Shown piece by piece: positions 1 through 6,174 of a DNA stretch of 6,290 nt. The stretch spans positions 1-6,290 of the forward strand of contig JAGBGV010000357.1 of the NCBI GenBank assembly GCA_017935805.1. Reading direction: 5' to 3'. Each line of letters begins with the position of its first letter. Within the stretch, counting starts at the first letter, position 1. Both the position numbers and the translations under genes were made by a program. The DNA is from Clostridia bacterium (GTDB taxonomy: Bacteria > Bacillota_A > Clostridia > Oscillospirales > CAG-272). Below the pieces are notes generated by a model. It did no database searches and was not told where the DNA came from. It saw nothing but the letters and a program-made list of their open reading frames with translations.

Positions 1-2
1 AT

Positions 3-10
3 CTTCCTTT
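3..10 (-). promoter_or_regulatory. Ribosome binding site for a gene left of the window
   Basis: On the minus strand this reads AAAAGGAAG, a purine-rich Shine-Dalgarno-like stretch. It lies about 20 nt downstream of the start site predicted from the promoter at 30-58. The start codon would fall just outside the window, so the gene itself cannot be named. Confidence 0.45.
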
Positions 11-29
11 TGTTTGATTTAGTAATATG

Positions 30-58
30 ATTATAGCACATTATCGCACGGGTTGCAA
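30..58 (-). promoter_or_regulatory. SigA-type promoter firing leftward out of the window
   Basis: On the minus strand the sequence is TTGCAA (53-58), a 17-nt spacer, then a perfect TATAAT (30-35). The predicted start is near position 23. It lies just after the terminator of the 353-aa gene, so it begins a new transcription unit on the same strand whose gene lies beyond the left edge. Confidence 0.7.
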
Positions 59-65
59 TACACAA

Positions 66-91
66 AAACTGCCCACCGAAGTGAGCAGTTT
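66..91 (-). terminator. Rho-independent terminator of the 353-aa gene
   Basis: The minus-strand RNA forms an 11-bp stem, AAACTGCUCAC pairing with GUGGGCAGUUU, around a UUCG tetraloop closed by C-G, with a short U-rich tail. One pair is G-U in the minus-strand RNA but becomes C-A in plus-strand RNA, which shows that the minus-strand transcript is the intended one. It sits 6 nt past the stop codon at 98-100. Confidence 0.85.
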
Positions 92-97
92 GGTGTT

Positions 98-1159
98 TTA
101 TTTTTTGTTATAGTTAACCGTATAGCCAAAGTAGTTAACCACGCCATTTTTGATCGTTAAATTCACTATGTCGATAACTTCCCCGGTCTCTTCACATATA
201 CTGGTTGTCGTAACTTCAATTTCTTCTTCGGACTTACCCTCGAGAAGTTGTTTCAAACAACAAAGTCGACGTATGTAGTCCACCGTATCCAGTGTATCCC
301 TTTCGTTAATCACATAGTCTCTGTCGAATTTATACGGTGAATATGAAACATCTGTATAAGTTACCGTAATATCAGTACAATCTTCCGATATTTCTATTTT
401 TTCTGTTAACACCTGTGACATATGATTTTTGCAACTTTCATATACATTTTTCCAGTCAAGAAGTGTTATGTGTAACTCAACATCACCATTTTCATATACA
501 TTATTTATGCTAAATTTTTCTGAATACTCTTTGAAAATTTCGTATTCAGATTGCCACAACAAATAATCATAATAATCACTAGAAAGAGTATAGCTGATTA
601 AAGGAACTGATTCTTCGTTTGTATGATACAAACGTTCATCCGGCAACACCCAACTAAAAACAACATCATCATATGGTTCTTGCCTGAAAATCACTTCAGT
701 CTTTACTTCCATAGGATCATTTTTCATAGAAAAAACTTGCTTAATTAAGGACATGAAACTTGCATCTACAACAACATCATAATTAATATTTTGAGAATCA
801 TTTCTCACACAAAACTCTATTTTTGAATAATCTGACGAAATTACTGCTCCCTCATCTTCTGCGCGGTTCAAATAAACATTTGAAAATAACCTTAACATTA
901 AAATCTCAAAAGCAGAAAATTTCATCACAATATTGCCATCTTCATCAAGATAACTATTATGTTTATCTTTGTGTACTTCTCCAACTTTATAGTCTTCATA
1001 TTCTATGGCAAACACAGCATAGCTCAAATTCGGTGGGAAAGTATATTTGAACATTGGAACAAACAATAATGTCATTGTCAAAACAAGCACAGCAAATGCA
1101 ATTAACGGTATTAACACCTTTCGCTTTACCGCTTTTTTATATATGCGTTCATAATCCAT
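98..1159 (-). CDS. Membrane-anchored protein of unknown function, 353 aa
   Basis: I do not recognise the family. The protein starts with a short basic cytoplasmic stretch (KKAVKRK, residues 8-14). One strong hydrophobic helix follows at about residues 15-34, then a large soluble domain of about 310 residues rich in Asp, Glu, Tyr, Ser and beta-type segments. This suggests an N-terminally anchored protein with its main domain outside the membrane. No lipobox, sortase motif or catalytic motif is visible. The start is the ATG at 1157-1159: AAGGAGG lies 8 nt upstream (1168-1174). A longer in-frame TTG start at 1180 would put this ribosome binding site inside the coding region, so it is rejected. 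It follows the 44-aa gene by 33 nt and probably shares its transcript. The coding sequence is clearly more AT-rich than the transporter genes beside it, which may mean recent acquisition. The existence of the gene is well supported; its function is not. Confidence 0.85.
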   Translation of the reverse strand: MDYERIYKKAVKRKVLIPLIAFAVLVLTMTLLFVPMFKYTFPPNLSYAVFAIEYEDYKVGEVHKDKHNSYLDEDGNIVMKFSAFEILMLRLFSNVYLNRAEDEGAVISSDYSKIEFCVRNDSQNINYDVVVDASFMSLIKQVFSMKNDPMEVKTEVIFRQEPYDDVVFSWVLPDERLYHTNEESVPLISYTLSSDYYDYLLWQSEYEIFKEYSEKFSINNVYENGDVELHITLLDWKNVYESCKNHMSQVLTEKIEISEDCTDITVTYTDVSYSPYKFDRDYVINERDTLDTVDYIRRLCCLKQLLEGKSEEEIEVTTTSICEETGEVIDIVNLTIKNGVVNYFGYTVNYNKK

Positions 1160-1167
1160 ATGATTGA

Positions 1168-1174
1168 CCTCCTT
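1168..1174 (-). promoter_or_regulatory. Strong ribosome binding site deciding the 353-aa start
   Basis: The minus-strand sequence AAGGAGG lies 8 nt before the ATG at 1159. Its spacing and strength favour that ATG over the upstream in-frame TTG at 1180. Confidence 0.85.
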
Positions 1175-1192
1175 AAGCAAATCAACTATACA

Positions 1193-1327
1193 TTAATAAG
1201 CTGGTGATGGGCATAAAGTTTTAGAGATTATATAGTCTGCCATTACACTGCACAAAATAGCTGCGGCGATAAGAATATTTCCAACTAATGTTCTCTTGTT
1301 ACTTATTATTTCTGAAAACCTCTTCAT
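1193..1327 (-). CDS. Small single-helix membrane protein, 44 aa, unknown
   Basis: This short open frame begins MKRFSEIISNKR and ends PSPAY. Residues 14-34 form one hydrophobic segment (LVGNILIAAAILCSVMADYI) preceded by a basic N-terminus (K2, R3, K11, R12), so it should be a one-pass protein with its N-terminus in the cytoplasm. It has two cysteines, C26 and C39. The ribosome binding site is modest (GGTGGG, 1331-1336, 3 nt from the ATG). A near-consensus promoter lies about 45 nt upstream of the ATG. It is the first gene of the unit containing the 353-aa membrane protein, 33 nt away, so the two may act together in the membrane. No family is recognised. The alternative is that it is a chance frame in a 5' leader, but the promoter placement, membrane-helix composition and neat spacing favour a gene. 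Confidence 0.6.
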   Translation of the reverse strand: MKRFSEIISNKRTLVGNILIAAAILCSVMADYIISKTLCPSPAY

Positions 1328-1378
1328 AATCCCACCAATAGATTCTTTTGTATTACTCTCAGTAAACCAAGTAATATT

Positions 1379-1407
1379 ATTATATCACAACCACACCCCA
1401 ATTGCAA
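1379..1407 (-). promoter_or_regulatory. SigA-type promoter for the 44-aa/353-aa unit
   Basis: On the minus strand: TTGCAA (1402-1407), 17-nt spacer, perfect TATAAT (1379-1384). The predicted start is near 1372, giving a 5' untranslated region of about 45 nt before the ATG at 1327. It is divergent from the exporter promoter at 1467-1494. Confidence 0.75.
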
Positions 1408-1466
1408 GAACTTCCTTCATTCTTCTTCCAAATTATTACATTTATGTTACACTTTTGCCCCTTTGC

Positions 1467-1494
1467 TTGATATTTTCACCGCGAATGATATAAT
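1467..1494 (+). promoter_or_regulatory. SigA-type promoter for the ABC exporter operon
   Basis: TTGATA (1467-1472), 16-nt spacer, perfect TATAAT (1489-1494). The predicted start is near 1501, leaving a leader of roughly 100 nt before the transporter reading frame opens at 1604. The stretch 1408-1466 between the divergent promoters is AT-rich and shows no gene. Confidence 0.75.
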
Positions 1495-1497
1495 GGA

Positions 1498-1603
1498 CTT
1501 GGTCTGTGCGCTGATATACCTGTGAAATCATCGCATCCTCCCGACCAAGGTATCGACCCACACCTGTCACCCCACTCAGACAGGCAATTTTTTTAGCAGG
1601 TAA
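1498..1603 (+). promoter_or_regulatory. Structured 5' leader, candidate attenuator of the exporter operon
   Basis: The leader can form several helices. CTTGGTC (1498-1504) pairs perfectly with GACCAAG (1543-1549), though its first bases lie upstream of the start predicted near 1501. ATACC (1516-1520) could pair with GGTAT (1549-1553), which would make a pseudoknot-like arrangement sharing G1549. A terminator-like hairpin with a T7 run follows (1563-1594). ACCTG (1562-1566) can instead pair with CAGGT (1597-1601), which overlaps the only Shine-Dalgarno-like sequence before codon 1604 and excludes the terminator stem. This is the layout of a transcriptional or translational switch. I could not match it to a riboswitch class that I know, and the folding is from inspection only. 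Confidence 0.4.
1563..1594 (+). terminator. Terminator-like hairpin inside the exporter leader
   Basis: CCTGTC (1563-1568) pairs with GACAGG (1579-1584) across a 10-nt loop, followed by CAA and seven T residues (1588-1594). The stem is short, and three bases separate it from the T run, so it may be leaky. It lies between the promoter and the first transporter codon, with no complete gene before it, as expected for an attenuator. Confidence 0.5.
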
Positions 1604-3430
1604 CTGAAACAGAAGAAAAAATCAAACATTGCGCTCATCGGAGTCTTTCTCCGCGGGTGCACTCACTTTTTTGTAATTTGTATCATTGCTTCTCTCCTGT
1701 CATCCCTGTGCGAGCTGATAATGCCAAAGATAATCAGCTTCACAGTTGACTCAGTCATCGGAGACGAAGCAATTGATCTTCCCGCGCCGCTTATGTCACT
1801 TATTGACAAAGTAGGCGGCATGGAATATCTCAAGGACAACCTTTGGATATTCGCATCTCTTGTACTGATCTTCGCAGTCCTCATGGGTCTGTTTAAATAC
1901 TGCGAGACAGTATTCAACCGCAAGGGCTCGGAAACTCTTGTGGAAAGCATGAGAAACCGTCTGTTCAGTCACATCGAGCGACTGCCATTCTCATGGTACA
2001 TGAAAAATCAGACCGGCGACATCATTCAGCGATGCACTTCTGACGTGGAAATGGTGAAATCCTTCCTCGCGGATCAGCTTACCACTATCATCAGCACAGT
2101 AATGCTCATCGTTATGTCCCTGTTCTTCATGTATTCCATCAGCATCCCTCTTGCAACAATAGCACTTCTTTCAATCCCGATCATCATCGGATACTCTGCA
2201 GTATTCCACGGAAAGATCGGCGAAAAATGGGAGGAATGTGATAATCACGAGGGTAAGCTCTCTGCAATTTGTCAGGAAAACCTCACCGGTGTCCGTGTTG
2301 TACGCGCATTCGGACGTGAAAAATACGAGGTTGACAAATATCAGAAGCAAAATGATATTTACACAAACACCTGGGTAAAGCTGGGCATGGTGCTCTCCCT
2401 CTTCTGGGGAACAGGCGACCTTATCTCCGGTGTGCAGGTCATGGCTATTCTCATCGGCGGTACTGTGCTTTGCGTCCGTGGGGATATATCGGTAGGTGAC
2501 TTCATCGCTATCGTATCCTACAATGCAATGCTCACCTGGCCCGTGCGCTCCCTCGGCAGAGTTATCTCCGAAATGAGCAAGGCGGGAGTGTCAATCGGCA
2601 GAATCGGCGATATCATGAGTGCTGAAGCGGAGCATGACTCTCCCGACGCAGTTGACTGCAGCGCCGACGGAGATATCGTGTTCGAAAACGTTACCTTCTC
2701 CTACGACGGAAGCGCAAACATTCTTGAGGACGTGTCTCTGACTATTCCCAAGGGTTCAACGCTCGGTATTCTCGGAATGACAGGCAGCGGCAAGTCCACT
2801 CTCGTCGCACTCCTCTGCAAGCTGTACGATCTCCCCGAAGACTGTGGCAGTATCACAGTATCGGGCACGGATGTGAGACAGATCAAGCGCGCATCACTCC
2901 GTAAAAATATCGGCATAGTACTTCAGGAATCCTTCCTGTTCAGCCGCACTCTCGGTGAAAACATCGGAATCACCTTTGACGATCCCAAGGCGCAGATCGA
3001 AGACATACGCGAAGCCGCACGTGCAGCCTGCCTTGACGAGACTATCGAGGGCTTTACCGCAGGCTACGACACCATGGTCGGCGAGCGCGGCGTTACTCTT
3101 TCCGGCGGTCAGAAGCAGCGTACAGCAATCGCACGTTTGCTCGCACAGAAGACACCTGTTATGATATTCGACGACAGTCTTTCCGCAGTTGACAGCGAAA
3201 CTGACGCAAAGATCAGACGCGCCCTTCGGGAAAAGACAGCAGACTCCACCGTTATCATTATCTCACACCGCATACAAACTCTCATGTCGGCAGACAACAT
3301 TATCGTTATGTCCGGCGGACGTATCGTCGAAAGCGGCACTCACGACAAGCTGATCGCAGAGGGCGGCATATACAAGCGAATTAACGATATTCAGTCCTCA
3401 GGCGTTGACGAAGAGGAGGTGAGCGAGTAA
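1604..3430 (+). CDS. ABC exporter half-transporter with degenerate ATP site, YfiB/BmrC-like
   Basis: This is one subunit of a heterodimeric ABC exporter, probably for drugs or amphipathic compounds, fusing a six-helix membrane domain to an ATPase domain. From codon 1604 it is 608 aa, close to its partner's 610. Numbered from there: A-loop Y367, Walker A GMTGSGKST (391-399), Q-loop Q441, signature LSGGQ (499-503), Walker B ending D523, then D524 where the catalytic Glu is expected, D-loop SAVD (527-530) and switch H555. The Asp marks the non-hydrolysing subunit. The first ATG (1721) lacks a good ribosome binding site and would cut helix 1. The frame is open from 1604 and encodes a normal exporter N-terminus: a basic start (KQKKKSN) and helix 1 at about residues 20-44. 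No ATG, GTG or TTG occurs in that stretch, so CTG at 1604, where MKQ would be expected, is inferred as start. The stop overlaps the next gene by 1 nt. Substrate unknown. Confidence 0.85.
   Translation: MKQKKKSNIALIGVFLRGCTHFFVICIIASLLSSLCELIMPKIISFTVDSVIGDEAIDLPAPLMSLIDKVGGMEYLKDNLWIFASLVLIFAVLMGLFKYCETVFNRKGSETLVESMRNRLFSHIERLPFSWYMKNQTGDIIQRCTSDVEMVKSFLADQLTTIISTVMLIVMSLFFMYSISIPLATIALLSIPIIIGYSAVFHGKIGEKWEECDNHEGKLSAICQENLTGVRVVRAFGREKYEVDKYQKQNDIYTNTWVKLGMVLSLFWGTGDLISGVQVMAILIGGTVLCVRGDISVGDFIAIVSYNAMLTWPVRSLGRVISEMSKAGVSIGRIGDIMSAEAEHDSPDAVDCSADGDIVFENVTFSYDGSANILEDVSLTIPKGSTLGILGMTGSGKSTLVALLCKLYDLPEDCGSITVSGTDVRQIKRASLRKNIGIVLQESFLFSRTLGENIGITFDDPKAQIEDIREAARAACLDETIEGFTAGYDTMVGERGVTLSGGQKQRTAIARLLAQKTPVMIFDDSLSAVDSETDAKIRRALREKTADSTVIIISHRIQTLMSADNIIVMSGGRIVESGTHDKLIAEGGIYKRINDIQSSGVDEEEVSE
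3414..3420 (+). promoter_or_regulatory. Ribosome binding site of the second exporter gene
   Basis: AGGAGGT lies inside the last codons of the upstream gene, 9 nt before the ATG at 3430. Together with the TAATG stop/start overlap it implies translational coupling, fitting a 1:1 heterodimer. Confidence 0.85.
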
Positions 3431-5262
3431 TGAAAAAGAACACCGAAAAGACAACTCATCTCAAATTCTTCGGTATTCCGAAAATACTTCCATTCCTGAA
3501 GCCATACCGTTTGACGATGATCATTATGATCGCTCTTGCATTCGGCGGCTCGCTCATTGACATAGTGTTCCCGAAATATCAGGAATATGCTATCAACAAT
3601 TATGTGGCTGAGGACACACTTGACGGCATATGGGTGTTCGGCATCACATATCTCGTCCTGCTGGTAGTCAAGATCATTATGGACACCTTCAGCACATATC
3701 TCGGCACAAAAATGGAGATGCACATAGGACGTGACCTGAAGCAAAAGTCATTCAACCATCTGCAGACACTATCCTTCTCATACTTCAACCGTAACAGCGT
3801 AGGATACATCCACTCCCGTGTTTCCAGCGACACAAACCGCATCGGTTCTCTCGTGTCATGGTATCTGCTGGACTGCATTTGGAACGGAACATACTTGATC
3901 GGTGCGCTGTTTGTAATGTTCAGAACTAACGTAAAGCTCTCGCTTATTGTTCTTGCTGTGATTCCGGTGGTGTCAGTCATCGTTGCGTTTATGCAGAAGA
4001 AGCTGATCAATACCAACCGACAGATTCGCGAAATGAACTCCCGCATTACAGGAAACTTCAACGAGGGCATTACAGGAGCAAAAACGATTAAAACTCTCGT
4101 TGCGGAAGACAAAATGTACGCCGAGTTTGCCGAGAAAACAGGCGAAATGAAGAAGTACTCCGTGAGAGAATCCCGTTACCGCGGTCTTTTGTGGACTACC
4201 CTTAACGTGGCATCATACATTGCCCTTGCACTTGTGCTCAAGGTTGGCGGCGACTTCACACGTGATCAGATAATGATCGTGGGAACACTTTCCCTGTTTA
4301 TGTCCTACTCACTCGGCATCATGCAGCCTATACGCTGGATAATCAACTCCCTCTCACAGCTTATCAACATTCAGGTAAACATCGAGCGCTTTACGGGACT
4401 GCTTGAGACAGAGTCCGATGTCTCTGACTCTCCCGAGGTCATCGAAAAGTACGGAGATATGTTCGAGCCGAAGCGTGAAAACTGGGAAGAGCTCAAGGGA
4501 GACATAGAGTTCGAGAATGTGTCCTTCAAATATCCCGACGGAGACGAGTACATTCTGAACAACTTTGACTTGAAGATTCCCCACGGAACAAACGTTGCCA
4601 TAGTGGGTGAGACAGGTGCAGGTAAATCCACACTTGTAAACCTTGTGTGCCGATTCTTCGAGCCTACATCCGGCAGACTCCTTATCGACGGACGGGACGC
4701 AAGAGAGCGTTCACAGCTGTGGCTGCACTCCAACATCGGTTATGTTCTTCAGACGCCGCACCTTTTCTCCGGTACCATCAGAGAGAATCTGAAATACGGT
4801 TCACCAAATGCAACAGACGAAGAAATAATGGCGGCTCTAAAGATCGTCTCTGCCGAGGGAATCATCGAGCGAAGCGAAAAAGGACTTGACACCGAGGTTG
4901 GTGAGGGCGGAGATCTTCTCTCAACAGGTGAAAAGCAGCTTATCTCCTTTGCACGTGCTATTCTTTGTGACCCGAAGATACTTGTGCTTGACGAGGCACC
5001 CTCATCAATTGACACATTCACTGAGCAGATCATTCAGTCCGCCATTGTGAATGTCATCAAAGGCCGTACCTCCTTTGTCATAGCTCATAGACTTTCCACA
5101 GTCAGAAATGCGGACATAATTCTCGTTGTCCGTGACGGCAAGATAATAGAAAGCGGAACTCACCGTGAACTAATGAGACTCCGCGGATATTACCACAGTC
5201 TCTACACACAACAGTACCAAGCTGAGGCTATGGCAGATGTTTTCGCTGATACATCAAAATAA
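3430..5262 (+). CDS. ABC exporter half-transporter with catalytic ATPase site, YfiC/BmrD-like
   Basis: This is the second subunit of the heterodimeric exporter, 610 aa. A membrane domain (about residues 25-310) begins with a PFLKPYR motif typical of these exporters just before helix 1. The ATPase domain has A-loop Y368, Walker A GETGAGKST (393-401), Q-loop Q441, Walker B ILVLD (517-521) followed by catalytic E522, D-loop SSID (525-528) and switch H553. The signature motif is LSTGE (497-501) rather than LSGGQ. In this family the signature of one subunit meets Walker A/B of the other. The deviant LSTGE therefore sits at the Asp-type site of the first subunit, while the canonical LSGGQ of the first subunit completes the hydrolysing site here. 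It overlaps the upstream stop by 1 nt and ends just before a hairpin terminator. Multidrug export is the usual family role; the actual substrate cannot be read from sequence. Confidence 0.93.
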   Translation: MKKNTEKTTHLKFFGIPKILPFLKPYRLTMIIMIALAFGGSLIDIVFPKYQEYAINNYVAEDTLDGIWVFGITYLVLLVVKIIMDTFSTYLGTKMEMHIGRDLKQKSFNHLQTLSFSYFNRNSVGYIHSRVSSDTNRIGSLVSWYLLDCIWNGTYLIGALFVMFRTNVKLSLIVLAVIPVVSVIVAFMQKKLINTNRQIREMNSRITGNFNEGITGAKTIKTLVAEDKMYAEFAEKTGEMKKYSVRESRYRGLLWTTLNVASYIALALVLKVGGDFTRDQIMIVGTLSLFMSYSLGIMQPIRWIINSLSQLINIQVNIERFTGLLETESDVSDSPEVIEKYGDMFEPKRENWEELKGDIEFENVSFKYPDGDEYILNNFDLKIPHGTNVAIVGETGAGKSTLVNLVCRFFEPTSGRLLIDGRDARERSQLWLHSNIGYVLQTPHLFSGTIRENLKYGSPNATDEEIMAALKIVSAEGIIERSEKGLDTEVGEGGDLLSTGEKQLISFARAILCDPKILVLDEAPSSIDTFTEQIIQSAIVNVIKGRTSFVIAHRLSTVRNADIILVVRDGKIIESGTHRELMRLRGYYHSLYTQQYQAEAMADVFADTSK

Positions 5263-5270
5263 TCAAAAAC

Positions 5271-5311
5271 ACCCGAAGGTGAAGTGGAAGATCCGCTGCA
5301 TACCTTCGGGT
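5271..5311. terminator. Bidirectional terminator between exporter and Cys-rich gene
   Basis: A perfect 10-bp stem, ACCCGAAGGT (5271-5280) with ACCTTCGGGT (5302-5311), encloses an inner 5-bp hairpin (5283-5287 with 5293-5297, loop AAGAT). On the minus strand it is followed by GTTTTTG, a good U tract for the Cys-rich gene. On the plus strand the tail is only weakly T-rich (TACTTTGTTACTT), so it works best leftward but probably serves both convergent units. Confidence 0.8.
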
Positions 5312-5321
5312 ACTTTGTTAC

Positions 5322-5510
5322 TTAGTTACAGCCACATCCGCAGCCGTTGTTTCTGCCGTAGCAGTTGTCATTGTCGCAGCCGCTTGTAAGACCGATGCCA
5401 CAGCCGTTCTGATCAAACAGGCCAAGAACAAAAAGGATAACGATAACCCAGATGATCCAGGAGAAGTTGCCTGAATTCCGATATCCGCAAGAACCACATC
5501 CGTTGTACAC
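5322..5510 (-). CDS. Cys/Gly-rich single-helix membrane protein, 62 aa
   Basis: This is a small protein with an N-terminal Cys/Gly stretch (YNGCGSCGY), one hydrophobic helix at about residues 17-32 (SWIIWVIVILFVLGLF) and a C-terminal tail rich in Cys, Gly and Asn that ends GCGCGCN. It has eight cysteines. The layout resembles small YjcZ-like or spore-associated Firmicute proteins, but I see no specific family signature, so this is resemblance only. The start is the GTG at 5508-5510: AAGGGAGGTG (5517-5526) lies about 7 nt upstream. The longer in-frame ATG at 5570 is rejected because that ribosome binding site would be inside the gene, and the added residues do not fit the protein. A possible sporulation-type promoter lies just upstream (5536-5563). 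It converges on the exporter operon and is divergent from the CYTH gene. The cysteines could bind metal or cross-link; neither can be shown here. Confidence 0.75.
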   Translation of the reverse strand: MYNGCGSCGYRNSGNFSWIIWVIVILFVLGLFDQNGCGIGLTSGCDNDNCYGRNNGCGCGCN

Positions 5511-5516
5511 TCTTTT

Positions 5517-5526
5517 CACCTCCCTT
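5517..5526 (-). promoter_or_regulatory. Ribosome binding site deciding a GTG start
   Basis: The minus-strand AAGGGAGGTG lies about 7 nt before the GTG at 5508-5510. It is a near-perfect Shine-Dalgarno and decides in favour of the short 62-aa form. Confidence 0.8.
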
Positions 5527-5535
5527 CTATTTTGC

Positions 5536-5563
5536 ATTGTATGCCACCCTCGACACAATGTGA
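5536..5563 (-). promoter_or_regulatory. Possible SigE-type sporulation promoter
   Basis: The minus strand reads TCACATT (5557-5563), 13-nt spacer, CATACAAT (5536-5543). The -10 matches the Bacillus mother-cell SigE consensus CATACAAT, and the -35 is one base from TCATATT. The predicted start is near 5529, just before the ribosome binding site. No SigA -35 lies at proper distance from TACAAT: the nearest TTGACT is 23 nt away. Consensus matching by eye is weak evidence, so this is tentative. Confidence 0.4.
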
Positions 5564-5586
5564 CAGTCAAAACAGATCTTTCCCTC

Positions 5587-5615
5587 TTGACATACTGGAC
5601 AAAGGGAGATAAAAT
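5587..5615 (+). promoter_or_regulatory. Near-consensus SigA promoter for the CYTH gene
   Basis: A perfect TTGACA (5587-5592), 17-nt spacer and TAAAAT (5610-5615). The predicted start is near 5622, giving a leader of about 43 nt to the ATG at 5665. It suggests strong constitutive expression. Confidence 0.85.
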
Positions 5616-5664
5616 TATAGAAAAGAGGATAATCCCTCAAAAATAAAGGCGGGGAACGCAAATA

Positions 5665-6171
5665 ATGAGTATTGAAACCGAAAGAAAATTTCTTATAGAG
5701 CTACCCAATACCGACATCATTTCAAAAGCTGACGGATGCCGTGTGTTTCACATTGTACAGACGTATCTTTCTGATGAAGCGGGCACGGGAGCCGAGAGAC
5801 GAGTACGGAAGATCACGGAAAACGGCAAGACGATCTATGTTTTCACCCGCAAGGAGCACATCACGAAAATGAGCCGTATTGAAGACGAGCGTGAGATCAG
5901 CCGTGAAGAGTATGACCGTCTTTATGCCGAAGCAAAAAGCGAGCTATCCAAAACAAGATATGCATTCCCCTTCAGTGGAAAAATCGTAGAAATAGACGTT
6001 TATCCATATGAGATCGGTGGAGATGCCCTTGTAGGACGTGCCGTTCTTGAGGTTGAACTTGAGAGCGAAGACGAGGCGATAGAATTACCGGATTTCATAA
6101 ACGTCATCCGAGAGCTGACGGGCACTGGCGAATACTCCAACAAGAAGCTGGCAAAAAAGATAAAGAAATAA
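5665..6171 (+). CDS. CYTH-domain triphosphate tunnel metalloenzyme, 168 aa
   Basis: This is a single-domain soluble CYTH protein. Family members hydrolyse inorganic triphosphate or nucleoside/thiamine triphosphates, or act as class IV adenylate cyclases, inside a charged beta-barrel tunnel with divalent metal. The hallmark ExExK is present at the N-terminus (E4, E6, K8 in IETERKFL). Further tunnel-type residues are R46 and R48 (RRVRK), K63 (FTRK), E75 and E77 (EDEREIS), K96 and R98 (SKTRYAF), E109 and D111 (VEIDVY), and E129, E131 and E133 (LEVELES). About 168 aa is normal for the stand-alone form. No CHAD domain is fused. The start ATG follows a purine-rich GGGGA (5651-5655), 9 nt away, a modest ribosome binding site. 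It has its own promoter and terminator, so it is a single-gene unit. Inorganic triphosphatase is the most likely activity; the substrate cannot be decided from sequence. Confidence 0.88.
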   Translation: MSIETERKFLIELPNTDIISKADGCRVFHIVQTYLSDEAGTGAERRVRKITENGKTIYVFTRKEHITKMSRIEDEREISREEYDRLYAEAKSELSKTRYAFPFSGKIVEIDVYPYEIGGDALVGRAVLEVELESEDEAIELPDFINVIRELTGTGEYSNKKLAKKIKK

Positions 6172-6174
6172 AAA

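Noticed and set aside
1160..1180. TTG start extending the 353-aa protein by 7 residues.
   Set aside because: The extension encodes the AAGGAGG ribosome binding site itself; the ATG at 1159 has ideal spacing.
1493..1525. A 10-codon ATG frame at the start of the exporter leader.
   Set aside because: Its ATG overlaps the -10 element, so the transcript from this promoter would not contain it.
1522..1596. A GTG-started 24-codon frame spanning the exporter leader and its hairpin, possible leader peptide.
   Set aside because: It would fit bmrB-like attenuation by position, but there is no Shine-Dalgarno upstream and the peptide has no regulatory codon run. Not supported as a gene.
1498..1603. Match of the leader to a known riboswitch class (guanidine, fluoride, ZTP, THF, purine).
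   Set aside because: None of the conserved core sequences I know for these classes is present; only generic helices and a terminator-like hairpin can be supported.
3600..4112. A long minus-strand open frame (170 codons) inside the second exporter gene.
   Set aside because: It is fully opposite a well-supported ABC gene, has no recognisable domain, and is explained as a shadow of the real coding frame.
5511..5570. Upstream ATG extending the Cys-rich protein to 82 aa.
   Set aside because: The strong ribosome binding site at 5517-5526 and the possible promoter lie within that extension; the GTG at 5510 fits better.
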